A DNA stretch of 64,000 nucleotides from Actinomadura rayongensis (GTDB lineage Bacteria > Actinomycetota > Actinomycetes > Streptosporangiales > Streptosporangiaceae), in contig NZ_WUTW01000002.1 of the NCBI RefSeq assembly GCF_009831215.1, forward strand, positions 806,001 through 870,000, read 5' to 3'. Position numbers and translations under genes: made by a program. Under the pieces are notes generated by a model. It worked only from the letters and a program-made list of their open reading frames with translations, was not told the DNA's origin and did no database searches. Positions 53,629 to 62,711 of the stretch are shown here, one piece after another (position 1 is the stretch's first letter; each line of letters starts with the position of its first letter).

Positions 53629-56600
53629 CCTTGCGGACAGAATTTCTTCCACTTTCCGCCCCGGTCGATTTCGGTGTCGCCGTTGCGCAGCGCACGCACT
53701 CGGTTCGTCGGCGCCCACACCGGAACGCCCATCGTATTGGCGAGCTCCTGCGCCCATCCGCGCCGGTTGCCGGAGTGGCAGGACAGCAGCCGGATCGGCC
53801 CGCCCTGATAGTTCGGATTGTTCGCGATGGCCTCGGCGATCTGCGCCGGATGGGTCTTGTGACCGTTTCCGGGGATCGGCCACCCGTCGCGGGAGCCGTG
53901 CACGATCACGTCATGGGCGTTGCCGCGCGTCGGATAGGAGCCGTTGTCGAGGCGTCCGGCGTTCGCGTGGGTCACGGGGTCGTCGCCGATCGCGGTGTAC
54001 GTCCGTCCGTGCGTGACGCCCTGCCCGTTGGCGAGGGCGCTGTGCGTGGTGTGCCCGCCGCCCCGGCGCGGCGTCAATCCGAGCGGGTCGTACCAGGTCC
54101 ACGGATTGGGGACGTACGCGAAGGGATTGACCCCGCCCATCAGGCCGAGCGGGTCGCGGCTGAGATAACGGCCGGTGGACGGGTCGAAATAGCGGTTGTG
54201 GTTGTAATTCAGCCGCGTCTCGGCGTCATGGTACTGGCCGGGGAACCGCAGGGGGCAGTCACTGCGGCCGGACGCGTCGCCGAGCGCGGCGCCCCACAGA
54301 GTCGAACGGCGCGCCCAGGCGACGTCTCCGGCCTCGTCGACCATTTCCACCGGGCTGCCGACGAGGTCCGCGACGATGGCGTAGAACTGCCGGTCGACCC
54401 ATTCCGGCGCCATCTCGCGCTCGATCTGGGCGACGGGACGGAAGGTTCCCGGCTCGTACTCCCAGACCATTCCGTCGCCCACATAGGCGTTGTCCCCGGG
54501 CGACCAGACGCGGTGGACCCGTTCGACGAGGACGGGACCGTCCCACACGAAGTCCGTCTGTTCCAGGATCCCCGCGCCGTCCTCCGCGAGCCGCTGCTTG
54601 GCCACACGGCGGCCGAGGGCGTCGTAGCGGTAGCGCCAGCGTGAGCCGTCCGGGGTCTCCACGCCGACGAGGCGGTCGTCGGCGTCCCAGTGGTAGCGCC
54701 ACGACGCGGGCCGGGACGAAAGGCGCGGCTCCTGTCGCAGGACGACCCGTCCCTGTCGGTCGTGCTCGTACCGAACACGGCCCGCACGGTGCAGGAGCGT
54801 GCCCGCGTACTCCCGCGATCCGGTCGCCTCGGCGTCCGGCCCGCCCGCGGCCGGCCACTCCGCGCCGACGATGTCGCCCGCCGGGTCGTACGCGTACCGT
54901 TCGGTCCAGCCTTGTCCGTGGACGGTCGTCACGCGTCCGGCGGCGTCCAGCTCGAACCGCCGGTCGCCGCCCAGCCGGTCGCCGAGCGCCGCCACGTCGC
55001 CGCCCGGGTCGTAGCCGTAGGTGCGGTGCTGGAGCAGCCGGGGCTCGCCCGCGTCCGGCGCGGCGGGCCTGCCCCACACGGTCTGCGCCGTCAGCCGGTG
55101 CCGAGCGTCCCACTGCTGGACGAGCTGGGCGCCCGCGCCGATCCGCCGCCGCACCTCGCGGTCCGCGGCGTCGTGCTCGAACGCGAGGACCGCGCCGCCC
55201 GCGTCCAGCCGCACGGGACGGCCCGCCGGATCGTAGGTCCACACGCTGTCCGCACCGGACGGCGTCCGCCGCCGCACCCGGTTCCCGGCGCGGTCGTAGG
55301 CGCTGTTCAGCGTCCCGACGTGCGACGTCTCCGCCGTGACCCGGCCGAGCGGGTCGCGGACGAACGCGACCCGGGCGTCCGCGTTGACCGCCTCGACCAG
55401 GCGGCCTGCGGGGTCGTAGGCGAACGTGGCGACCTGCTCGCCCGCGCGCTTCTCGACGACGTTGCCCATCGCGTCGTGGCGGAACGCGACGGTCTGCCCC
55501 GCCGCGTTCGTGCGCGAGACGAGCCGCCCCGCCGCGTCGTAGGCGTAGGTCTGGGTGCGGCCGTCGAAATCGTGCTCGGCGACCAGGTTTCCGGCGGCGT
55601 CGTACTCGTACCGCCAGACCAGCCCGCTCGCGTTCGTGACCGATCGCAGCCGCAGCTCGGCGTCGTAGGCGAACTCCAGGCGCGCCCCGTCCGGGCCGGT
55701 CTGGGCGACCGGACGGTCGAACGGGCCGATCTCGTAACGGGTGGCCAGGCCCGTCGGCGCGGTGTGCGCAACGAGGTTGCCGGTGGCGTCGTAGTCCCAG
55801 CGTTCGGTCAGTCCGTCCGCCGTGGTGTGCCAGGCCGGCCTTCCTTCGGGGGTCCAACCCCGCCGGACGACGCCGCCGATGGGATCCACGACGCTCGTCG
55901 GCCGACCCGCCGTGTCGTATCCGTACCGGGTCGTGTTCCCCAGCGGATCGGTCATCGCGGTCACCAGCCCGGCCGCGTTCACCGCGAAGCGGACGGTGTT
56001 CCCGAGCGGATCGGTCACCGACGCCGGATGTCCGCCGGGGTGGTAGCCGTACCGGGTCACCGCACCCGACGGGTCCACCGACTCGACCAGGTTGCCGTGC
56101 TCGTCGTACGACTGCCGCCAGACCGATCCGTCCGCCTCCGTCACCACGGTGGGCAGATTCAGGTCGTCGTACTCGGCGGTGGAGCGCGCGCCGTCCGGGC
56201 GGACGGTCTCGACCAGGTTGCCGCGCTCGTCGTAGACGAAACGAGTGGTGCGACCGAGCGCGTCCGTCCGGGACAGGAGGTCGTCGTGCCGGTCCCAGGT
56301 GAAGGACGTCGTGTTGCCGAGCGGATCGGTCTCCGTCGTCACCTGGTACTGCTCGTTGTAACGGTGGACGGTGGCGTGACCGAGCGCGTCGGTCACGACG
56401 GTCGTGCGGTTGGCCGGGTCGTGGTGGAGGTGGACGTTGAGGAACCCGTCCGTGCCGATGCCCCGAACGGCCCGGCCCTGGTCGTCGTACTCGTAGCGGT
56501 ACGCGAACCCGTTGCGGTCGTGCCAGGCGGTGAGTCGGCCTTCCTCGTCATAGCTGAGCCTGAGCGGCCTGCCGGACGAGTTGACGATCTCGGTGAGGCG

Positions 56601-57416
56601 GCCGTCGGCGTCGTAGCCGTACCGGATGAGCGCGATGTCGCCCTCGTCCGCGGCCAGGTGCAGGGCGGTGACCCGGCGGTCGTCACCCTCCTCGTCCACA
56701 GGCGCGGTGGTCACCTTGACGCGGTAGCCGCCCGAGTGCCGAAGCTCGGTCAGCGTGCCGTCCGCGTAGACGAGGTCGACGCGGTTGCCGTTGCGGTCGG
56801 TGATCGCCGTGAGCGGCAGCCGGGCCCAGCCGTGCTCCTCGCCCGGAGGCGGAAAGTGCAGCGTGCGGCCCCGCGCGGTGTCGGTGATCGTGTAGCCGCC
56901 GGCCGCGGTGAGAACGAGCGGCCACGGCCTTCCCTCGACCGGGCGGAACTGGACATGGGGCAGCGACGCGTGCGGATACGAAAGAACGGTGGCGTCGTCG
57001 GCGAAAAAATGGACGGCCTCGGCGTCGAGTTCCAGCCTCTGGTCGAGGGAAGAGGCCCAGGACGTCCCAAAGAGCGCACCGTCCCGATAAGACGAGACAT
57101 GGGTGCGGCCCAGCGTCAGAGGCAGCGTCCCCGGCAGTTCGACATCGGTGTGAACGAGCAGAACCTCGCCCGTGACAATGTCGATCGGGTCGTTGGTGGT
57201 GGACCGCTTGCCCGGCTCCCTGCTGGCCGCCTTGGGATCGGACCCGTCCCGCCCCTTCTTGCCGGGCCTCCGCCGCCCACCGCCGTCCGGACCGCCATGC
57301 CCGCCCCGGCGCCGTCCCTTGGGAACCCGAAAAGAGTCACCCGCCATTCGGGCGATGATCCCCCGTGCCCCCTTGGCGGCCCCACCATGCCCGCGACCGT
57401 GCCCACGCCTGCCCAA
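53625..57416 (-). CDS. RHS/YD-repeat polymorphic toxin with putative cysteine-protease-like C-terminus
   Basis: A 1263-residue protein. A basic, Gly-rich N-terminus (1-70) without a signal peptide leads to the RHS entry domain (DPIDIVTGEVLLVHTDVELPG ... GTSWASSLDQRLEL). YD repeats fill about 240-1000, and the hypervariable-tip marker RYFDPSTGRYLSRDPLGL ... NPWTWYDPLGL is at 1075-1115. The tip (1116-1263) has H1173 in DVIVHG and C1213 in RLLSCHSG, the spacing and context of clan CD (caspase-like) dyads; that activity is inference. The RHS shell should encapsulate the toxin. GTG used; an ATG 23 codons later (MAGDSFRVP) is a good alternative. A LexA-type box lies about 80 bp upstream. Confidence 0.9.
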   Translation of the reverse strand: MGRRGHGRGHGGAAKGARGIIARMAGDSFRVPKGRRRGGHGGPDGGGRRRPGKKGRDGSDPKAASREPGKRSTTNDPIDIVTGEVLLVHTDVELPGTLPLTLGRTHVSSYRDGALFGTSWASSLDQRLELDAEAVHFFADDATVLSYPHASLPHVQFRPVEGRPWPLVLTAAGGYTITDTARGRTLHFPPPGEEHGWARLPLTAITDRNGNRVDLVYADGTLTELRHSGGYRVKVTTAPVDEEGDDRRVTALHLAADEGDIALIRYGYDADGRLTEIVNSSGRPLRLSYDEEGRLTAWHDRNGFAYRYEYDDQGRAVRGIGTDGFLNVHLHHDPANRTTVVTDALGHATVHRYNEQYQVTTETDPLGNTTSFTWDRHDDLLSRTDALGRTTRFVYDERGNLVETVRPDGARSTAEYDDLNLPTVVTEADGSVWRQSYDEHGNLVESVDPSGAVTRYGYHPGGHPASVTDPLGNTVRFAVNAAGLVTAMTDPLGNTTRYGYDTAGRPTSVVDPIGGVVRRGWTPEGRPAWHTTADGLTERWDYDATGNLVAHTAPTGLATRYEIGPFDRPVAQTGPDGARLEFAYDAELRLRSVTNASGLVWRYEYDAAGNLVAEHDFDGRTQTYAYDAAGRLVSRTNAAGQTVAFRHDAMGNVVEKRAGEQVATFAYDPAGRLVEAVNADARVAFVRDPLGRVTAETSHVGTLNSAYDRAGNRVRRRTPSGADSVWTYDPAGRPVRLDAGGAVLAFEHDAADREVRRRIGAGAQLVQQWDARHRLTAQTVWGRPAAPDAGEPRLLQHRTYGYDPGGDVAALGDRLGGDRRFELDAAGRVTTVHGQGWTERYAYDPAGDIVGAEWPAAGGPDAEATGSREYAGTLLHRAGRVRYEHDRQGRVVLRQEPRLSSRPASWRYHWDADDRLVGVETPDGSRWRYRYDALGRRVAKQRLAEDGAGILEQTDFVWDGPVLVERVHRVWSPGDNAYVGDGMVWEYEPGTFRPVAQIEREMAPEWVDRQFYAIVADLVGSPVEMVDEAGDVAWARRSTLWGAALGDASGRSDCPLRFPGQYHDAETRLNYNHNRYFDPSTGRYLSRDPLGLMGGVNPFAYVPNPWTWYDPLGLTPRRGGGHTTHSALANGQGVTHGRTYTAIGDDPVTHANAGRLDNGSYPTRGNAHDVIVHGSRDGWPIPGNGHKTHPAQIAEAIANNPNYQGGPIRLLSCHSGNRRGWAQELANTMGVPVWAPTNRVRALRNGDTEIDRGGKWKKFCPQG

Positions 57417-57496
57417 ACCACGACTCCGATACCCCAGACGGACCCCACGCCGCGCGAACGCTCATGCCCCGACCCCCGCGCACCCCGGCCACGGCG

Positions 57497-57508
57497 GAAC
57501 ATATGTTC
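57497..57508. promoter_or_regulatory. LexA/SOS-box-like palindrome upstream of the RHS gene
   Basis: GAACATATGTTC in the context CGGAACATATGTTCGC is a perfect palindrome matching the actinobacterial LexA consensus GAAC-N4-GTTC with TCG/CGA-like flanks. It is 80 bp upstream of the RHS GTG and 113 bp upstream of the divergent methyltransferase start. Confidence 0.6.
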
Positions 57509-57621
57509 GCACACAAGACCAACCAGACATCCGCGCCCAGCCAGCCCCCACGCCCACCCCTTGTGCGGGACGTGCCCTTATCGTGTTGACCGCCCCGGGG
57601 GTGCGGTGCTGGAGTCGGCAC

Positions 57622-58362
57622 GTGGACAGCATCCCGGCCAACCGGCGTTTCTGGAACCAGATCAGCCGTACCTACCAGGACGAGCACGACCCGCAGATTG
57701 GCGCGACACCCAGGCTGTGGGGCATGTACGCGATCCCCGACGCGCACTTGAACGCCTTGGGCGACGTCAAGGGCAAGCGCGTCCTCGAACTGGGCTGCGG
57801 CGCCGGCCAGTGGTCCAGGTCAATCGCCGCCGAGGGCGCCAACGTGGTCGGACTCGACCTCTCCGAAACCCAACTCGCTGCAGCAGCCCGCGCAATGGGA
57901 ACGCCCCGCTACCCGCTGGTGCAAGCCGCCGCCGAACGCCTCCCGTTCGCCGCCGAAAGCTTCGACGTGGTGTTCTGCGACCACGGCGGGCTCACCTGGG
58001 CACCTCCACACCTGGCCGTACCGCAGGCAGCTCGAGTCCTCCGCCGTGGCGGGCGCTTGGTGTTCAACGTCGCCAGCCCATGGTTCGAAGCCTGCTACGA
58101 CGAAGAAGCCCGCCGCGTGACCACCACCTTGCAGCGCAACTACTTCGGCCTCCACACCATCGCCGAAGACCAGGGAGCATCCAGCTACCAACTCACCTAC
58201 GGCGACTGGATCAGAACTCTGCGCACCGCGGGCCTCATCATCGACGACCTCATCGAGCCGCGCCCCGACCCCGGAACCCTCAACGGCTACAACAAGACCG
58301 ACCCACCCGACTGGGCAAACCGCTGGCCAGCCGAAATGCTTTGGATAACCCACAAACCGTAA
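57622..58362 (+). CDS. Class I SAM-dependent methyltransferase
   Basis: A 246-residue methyltransferase of the UbiE/Methyltransf_11 type: motif I VLELGCGAGQWSRSIA (about residues 45-60), GLDLSETQ, PFAAESFDVVFCDHGGL, RVLRRGGRLVFNVASPW. The start is a GTG with GGAG upstream; an extended open frame to the left is made of low-complexity sequence and lies antisense to the RHS gene. Substrate unknown. Divergent from the RHS toxin, with the SOS-like box between. Confidence 0.88.
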   Translation: MDSIPANRRFWNQISRTYQDEHDPQIGATPRLWGMYAIPDAHLNALGDVKGKRVLELGCGAGQWSRSIAAEGANVVGLDLSETQLAAAARAMGTPRYPLVQAAAERLPFAAESFDVVFCDHGGLTWAPPHLAVPQAARVLRRGGRLVFNVASPWFEACYDEEARRVTTTLQRNYFGLHTIAEDQGASSYQLTYGDWIRTLRTAGLIIDDLIEPRPDPGTLNGYNKTDPPDWANRWPAEMLWITHKP

Positions 58363-58476
58363 CCACCACCGCACCGTCAACCCGAACAAGCCAAACGGAC
58401 TGCCCCCACTCGCCGCCGTGCGCAGCGACGGCGCCACCCGGCCGACGGCCGGCGGCCCCTGCGGTTGAATACGGGA

Positions 58477-59010
58477 ATGCAGAGCCGATTGTGGGTCGCC
58501 CTCGCGCCTGAACTCCAGGACCAGGTGGATGCACTTGTCACCATGGATCGTAAGCTCCGAGCCGTGCAGGTGATCAGAGAAGGCGTCGACGGCACGTCTC
58601 GCCCTGGTCTTCATGAGTGCCTGGCTCTTGTCGCCGAACGCTACGCGGTCCTCGGCAAGCGGTTCCACCGTTCTCCGACCGCGCCGCTTGATCTCGATGC
58701 CCTGACAGCCAAGGTCCAGGCACTACCCCATCGGCCGGCGGCCATCGAAGCAGTCTGGGACGGGGACAGCGAGGGCTGGTTCGTCCTCCTCCTCGCCATC
58801 ACGCTCGACCCCAGAGCAGAACACCACCTTGCCATCGTCCAGCACGGAACGGACCTGCGCCTGTTCAACGGGACGGTTCCACCCTGGCCAGAGGCCGAGG
58901 AGGCGACCACGGTCGGACGGACACTGGCTGAACGGCTCGGTGTTCCCTTCCATTTCGCAAGTCCGCAGACCCCAGACAATGAAGCGCCCCGCTGGTGGGA
59001 CACTCCGTAA
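58477..59010 (+). CDS. Conserved actinobacterial hypothetical protein
   Basis: A 177-residue protein. The start MQSRLWVALAPELQDQVDALVTMDRKLRAVQVIREGVDGTSRPGLHECLALVAERYAVLG resembles a widespread small actinomycete family often found near tRNA or integration sites; no function is known. The second half (VWDGDSEGWFVLLLAITLD ... HHLAIVQHGTDLRLFNGTVPPWPEAEEA) looks like an alpha/beta domain. A TTG four codons earlier is an alternative start. It is the last host-side gene before the tRNA-Thr fragment. Confidence 0.7.
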   Translation: MQSRLWVALAPELQDQVDALVTMDRKLRAVQVIREGVDGTSRPGLHECLALVAERYAVLGKRFHRSPTAPLDLDALTAKVQALPHRPAAIEAVWDGDSEGWFVLLLAITLDPRAEHHLAIVQHGTDLRLFNGTVPPWPEAEEATTVGRTLAERLGVPFHFASPQTPDNEAPRWWDTP

Positions 59011-59171
59011 ACACACCGCTACATAAGTAGCCGGAGCGGGTGATGGGCGAAGCGGGCCAGCCGAGTGGGCCGCTCAGTTCGTCTGCGCCCGACAACTTGT
59101 CAGGCGCGTAGGCCGACGGCGTTGTACGCGCTCCCGGCGAGAGCCGAGAGGGATTTCTGTTCTCAACGGGT

Positions 59172-59202
59172 CAGGGCGTCCACTGAGTGTGTGGACGCCC
59201 TG
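59172..59202 (-). terminator. Terminator of the original tRNA-Thr gene
   Basis: Perfect 12-bp stem CAGGGCGTCCAC (59172-59183) with its complement (59191-59202) and a 7-base loop, five bases past the tRNA CCA end on the minus strand. It marks the host side of the boundary. Confidence 0.8.
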
Positions 59203-59207
59203 GGTGG

Positions 59208-59252
59208 TGGAGCCGCCTATCGGAATCGAACCGATGACCTATTCATTACGAG
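59208..59252 (-). repeat. attachment site: 3' half of tRNA-Thr(CGT)
   Basis: On the minus strand the sequence runs CTCGTAA (anticodon loop, CGT), TGAAT (3' anticodon stem), AGGTC (variable loop), ATCGG-TTCGATT-CCGAT (perfect T-arm), AGGCGGC acceptor strand, T, CCA. The 5' half is absent: upstream bases GGGAGCG cannot pair with TGAAT, and no D-arm is present. This is the displaced half left when an element inserts into a tRNA gene; the intact tRNA should lie at the other end, to the right. Confidence 0.88.
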
Positions 59253-59694
59253 CGCTCCCATAGCGTGGCCACCAGATTCACCAGCTCGGTCGGACCTTCT
59301 ACTGGGGCCTCTCAGAATCTCTCTGTGGTGCCTGCGGTTGTCACCCAGATAGTCACCCACGATCCTCACCCGCAGACGCTGCCCAAGGCCATTGGCGTTG
59401 GGAGTTCGGATACGGATCGAGCCATCTCGCCGCGCCGGGGGCGGACGATCGTGATGTCGCCGGAGCCCTGGTAGGAGGCGAACCCGGAGGCCGATTTGGA
59501 AGCCCGCAGCGGCGAGAGGACGAGGTTGGGACCGATCAACCGTTCGGCGTCGATCCATGGCCAGCCGTTTTGGTGTCACCCGAGACCCAGCGCGCGTACG
59601 GTGGGAATGGCTCCGGCGGACAGCGGCATCGAGATCGTCCCCGGGCGGTCCGTCCTCCGGGCCAGGTGGGCGGAGAAGACTAGCGAGGCGGTTG

Positions 59695-60432
59695 ATGCGC
59701 GACATCCGGATTAGCACCGAGGTCGCTGCGAGGCTCAGCGCAGCTCATATCCGGCAACTCCGTGACGGCCCTGACCCGGGGGTCTATCAATGCTGCGAGT
59801 GTTCGGCGCCGGGGGACGCCGACGCCGAGCCGACGAGCGTGGTGGTGTACGCCTATCCCGGCGTAGTCAACGTGGTATTCGCACATGCCTGGTGTTCAGA
59901 CTCGGCGTTGACCTGGAAGGACGACCCTTCGGTGCGCGCCGGCCTGGAGCGGGTCCACGTACTTCCGCTGATGTTCGGGTCTACCGGCTCCGCCGCACTG
60001 ATGATCGCTCCGTACTTCCCGGCCAGAACCTCTGACTTCCAGTCGAATTCACAGATCCGCAGGTGGCTGGAGGATGGTCTCCACCTGGTCTTGTCTCTTG
60101 ATGCGCTGCTGGAGGAACCTCCCCCAACGCCGGGCTGGAAGGCTTGGCTGGTCCCCGGCGATTCGCCCGGCCAGACGCGCCTCACCATCCGATCTCGGCT
60201 CGGCTCCCCGCACGAGCCGATAACAGTGGTCGATGACATCGGCATCCGGGTCCAAGGCGCCTGGACACGGGCGGTCAAGGCAACTGGGAAAATTGCCCTG
60301 TTCGCCGGTCTGACCGAGATCCACAAGCTTCCCGACCGAGACCCGATGGCGATCATGGACGAACTCGCCAAGGCGTTCCAAGCGGGAGCGCTGACCTGCG
60401 GCCTGATCGAGGCGGACTGGATCGAGCTCTGA
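59695..60432 (+). CDS. Conserved hypothetical protein of the integrative element
   Basis: A 245-residue protein starting MRDIRISTEVAARLSAAHIRQLRDGPDPGVYQCCECSAPGDADAEPTSVVVYAYPGVVNVVFAHAWCSDS. Two Cys pairs (YQCCECS and the AHAWCS region) might bind zinc. Similar proteins occur in actinomycete integrative elements, but I know of no function. Codon use is less extreme than in host genes to the left. Confidence 0.65.
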   Translation: MRDIRISTEVAARLSAAHIRQLRDGPDPGVYQCCECSAPGDADAEPTSVVVYAYPGVVNVVFAHAWCSDSALTWKDDPSVRAGLERVHVLPLMFGSTGSAALMIAPYFPARTSDFQSNSQIRRWLEDGLHLVLSLDALLEEPPPTPGWKAWLVPGDSPGQTRLTIRSRLGSPHEPITVVDDIGIRVQGAWTRAVKATGKIALFAGLTEIHKLPDRDPMAIMDELAKAFQAGALTCGLIEADWIEL

Positions 60433-60777
60433 GCAACACCTCTGCGTGGGGCGAGCGAGCCTATGGAATGGGAGCGCTAGCTTTTCGGGTGCGAGCGTGG
60501 CCGACACAGTCGCATTAGCGCAAGCCTTCCGCGCGCATCTCATCCAAAGTGTTTCCGCCCACCTTGCCCCGGTTGAGCAAGATATGTGCTCGGATAATCC
60601 GATCACGGCGTCCTGGTGGACGCGGTCGTGCGCCGCACGAGGTCCCACCCTTCAGGGGCGGTCGCTGTGCTGAGGCGCTGGCCGTGTAGGGCGGGCCGTT
60701 GCCCGTGGTCACGTTCGCAGAGTTCTGCTTCTTCCTCTTGGTCGAAGCGGAAATCTACGCGTGAGGGTCGTGATCGC
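60433..60777. other. Intergenic region before mobC, possible oriT
   Basis: 345 bp with no supported gene. Its position directly upstream of the mobC-relaxase pair is where oriT is usually found in mobilizable elements. I could not identify a convincing nic core or strong inverted repeat by eye. Confidence 0.35.
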
Positions 60778-61182
60778 ATGGCGGGACCGAAGACCGGCAG
60801 TGGGGCAGTGCCCGGTGGGGGTCGGCAGCGGCGGCAAGCGGGAGGGCGTCGGCGGGCGTTTCTGGTGCGGGTGACGGACGCCGAGCACCGGGCGCTCACC
60901 GAGCGGGCGGCGCGCGCCGGACTGAGCGTGCCGCGGCTGATGGTCGAAGCCTCCCTCGCCGACGAGGTTCGGACGGTCAGTGAGCGGCGTGGGCAGATGT
61001 CGGAGCTGGCGGCGGTCAAGCGCCTTGCCCTGGCGATCGGCAACAACGTGAACCAGTTGGCGCGGGCTGCAAATGCCACTGGGCAGCAGCCCCGCGAGCT
61101 TCCGGCGGTGCTGGAGGCCGCAGCGCGGGTGCTGGCGCGGGCCGAGTCGGCCGTCGCGGCGCTGGACGGGTCGCGCCGGTGA
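60778..61182 (+). CDS. mobC: MobC-like relaxosome protein
   Basis: A 134-residue protein. A basic N-terminus is followed by a ribbon-helix-helix-like part (RAFLVRVTDAEHRALTERAARAGLSVPRLMVEASL) and the MobC signature (AIGNNVNQLARAANATGQQPRELPAVLEAAARVL). MobC proteins bind oriT and help the relaxase nick it. Its stop overlaps the relaxase GTG in the GTGA form. GAGGG lies upstream of the ATG. Confidence 0.88.
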   Translation: MAGPKTGSGAVPGGGRQRRQAGGRRRAFLVRVTDAEHRALTERAARAGLSVPRLMVEASLADEVRTVSERRGQMSELAAVKRLALAIGNNVNQLARAANATGQQPRELPAVLEAAARVLARAESAVAALDGSRR

Positions 61183-62669
61183 ACAATTTCATCTCGCCCA
61201 AGCGGGGAACCAGTACCGTCGGCTTGGTCCGCTATCTGTTCGGACCTGGTCGCAGCAACGAGCACACCCGCCAGCGGGTGATCGCCGCGTCCGTCGATCT
61301 GGCCGTGCCGGACGGGCTGCGGCTGGACCACCGCGCCGACCGCGAGCAGATCACCGAGTTGGGGCGGGCGCTGGACAGCCTTCGCCAGGCGATGGGTATC
61401 CAGGTCCCGGGCGGGCACGTGTGGCATTGCTCGATCTCCCTGCCGCCCGAGGACTCCACGCCCGCGCGCAGGCTCAGCGACGCCCAGTGGGCCGAGATCG
61501 TCCGGACCGCCGTTCACCGGCTGGGGTTTGAGGACGGGAAGGCGGCGCCGTGCCGGTGGCTGGCGGTCCACCACGGCACGTCGGCAGGCGGCAACGAACA
61601 CGTCCACCTGGCCGTGAACCTCGTCCGTGAGGACGGCACCCTCGCCAGTACCTGGAACGACCGCCGCAAGCTCAGCCGCCTGTGCGCCGAATTCGAACAG
61701 CGCTACGGGCTGCGCGTCGTGCAAGGCCGCGGCGGCGCCGGCGCTCCCGGGTTGTCGCGCGCTGAACTGGAGCGGGCGGCGCGTCGGCCGGGGCGGGAGC
61801 CGGACCGGGTGCTGCTTGCCCGGATCGTGCGCGGCGCGACCACCGCCGCCGACCACGAAGCCGACTTCGTGGACCGGCTGCGCGACCTGGGAGCGCTGGT
61901 CCGGCCCCGCTACGGCAGCGGGGGCAAGGATCAGGTCGTCGGGTATTCGGTGGCCTTGCCTACCGGCGGACCTGCGGAAACGGTCTGGTTTGGGGGCGGA
62001 CGGCTGGGCCGGGATCTGACGTTGCCCACCCTGCGGCAACGCTGGCCCGACGGCAGCATCGAGAATGGGCAAGCATTGGCAGCGTGGAGGCAAGCCACCC
62101 AGCCGCGTGCCGTCTCCGCTGTCTCCGCGACCTATTACACGCCGATCTGGGCTACCACGGCGGCGAAGGTCTTGGCCGAGGTCGGAGACCAGCTCCGGTC
62201 CGTCCCCGCCGACGACCACGCGGCGTGGGCCGGGGTGGCGCGTGAGATGTCGGGCATCTTGTCGATCTGGTCCGTGCGCGTCGAGGGCAGGCGACCGGGC
62301 AACCTTGCCTTCGTTGCCGACGCGCTCGCCCAAGCCGCCCGCACCCGCTACGACGAACCACCGCCCCGAATTCCCCGACAAGCACGGGACCTGCGCAAGG
62401 TCGCCAAGGCCGTCGCCACCGCCACCAGCCACAGCAACGGCGACTGGGCACAGATCATGCTCATCCGGCAGATGCTCCAACTGGTCCAGGCCATCGAAGA
62501 CGCCAACCACGCCCGAACCCGAGCCCTGCAAGCCATCGCAAGCGCCAACACCTCACGCGAACGACTTCACGCACTCACCCGACAAACCGACCTGGGAATC
62601 AGCTCCGCGTCCACGATGGGACGCCCCGCGCGAATGATGGGACGAGATGCGGGCTTCGGAATCGGATAG
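61179..62669 (+). CDS. mobA: MobA/VirD2-type relaxase
   Basis: A 496-residue relaxase/mobilization nuclease. The three-His metal motif appears as GNEHVHLAVNLV (about residues 139-150), with a WHCSISLPPED strand before it. A catalytic Tyr near the N-terminus is plausible (LVRYLFG). It would nick at oriT and stay bound to the 5' end for transfer. The C-terminal half is helical and has no primase or helicase signature. Translationally coupled to mobC. Confidence 0.9.
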   Translation: MNNFISPKRGTSTVGLVRYLFGPGRSNEHTRQRVIAASVDLAVPDGLRLDHRADREQITELGRALDSLRQAMGIQVPGGHVWHCSISLPPEDSTPARRLSDAQWAEIVRTAVHRLGFEDGKAAPCRWLAVHHGTSAGGNEHVHLAVNLVREDGTLASTWNDRRKLSRLCAEFEQRYGLRVVQGRGGAGAPGLSRAELERAARRPGREPDRVLLARIVRGATTAADHEADFVDRLRDLGALVRPRYGSGGKDQVVGYSVALPTGGPAETVWFGGGRLGRDLTLPTLRQRWPDGSIENGQALAAWRQATQPRAVSAVSATYYTPIWATTAAKVLAEVGDQLRSVPADDHAAWAGVAREMSGILSIWSVRVEGRRPGNLAFVADALAQAARTRYDEPPPRIPRQARDLRKVAKAVATATSHSNGDWAQIMLIRQMLQLVQAIEDANHARTRALQAIASANTSRERLHALTRQTDLGISSASTMGRPARMMGRDAGFGIG

Positions 62670-62711
62670 TTCGCAATGGTTCAGAGGCGGTGTAGCGCGG
62701 GATGCCCCGAC

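Larger units (their letters stand above)
59011..59694. other. 684-bp intergenic region spanning the element boundary
   Basis: Left part: host sequence downstream of tRNA-Thr with a GCGCC..GACA..TGTC..GGCGC hairpin near 59086-59108 and the tRNA terminator. Middle: the tRNA-Thr 3' half. Right part (59253-59694): element-side sequence in which I find no gene on either strand and no integrase. Confidence 0.5.

Noticed and set aside
57116..57514. An alternative RHS N-terminus starting MCEHMFRRG next to the LexA-like box
   Set aside because: It lies in a different frame from the RHS protein and would need a frameshift; no evidence for one was seen.
57172..57621. N-terminal extension of the 57622 methyltransferase
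   Set aside because: The extension is low-complexity, antisense to the RHS gene, and homology begins at the GTG.
59208..59252. A complete tRNA-Thr gene
   Set aside because: Only the part from the anticodon loop to CCA is present; the D-arm, 5' acceptor strand and 5' anticodon stem are missing.
59065..59352. A small protein reading AAYRNRTDDLFITSAP
   Set aside because: It is a translation of the opposite strand of the tRNA fragment, a well-known annotation artefact.
59217..59717. An integrase gene next to the tRNA fragment
   Set aside because: The open frames here lack any tyrosine or serine recombinase motif (no R..H-x-x-R..Y pattern) and have poor coding character.
60515..60712. A small minus-strand protein (NRGKVGGNTLDEMRAEGLR)
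   Set aside because: No family recognised, no ribosome binding site, and it falls in the probable oriT region.
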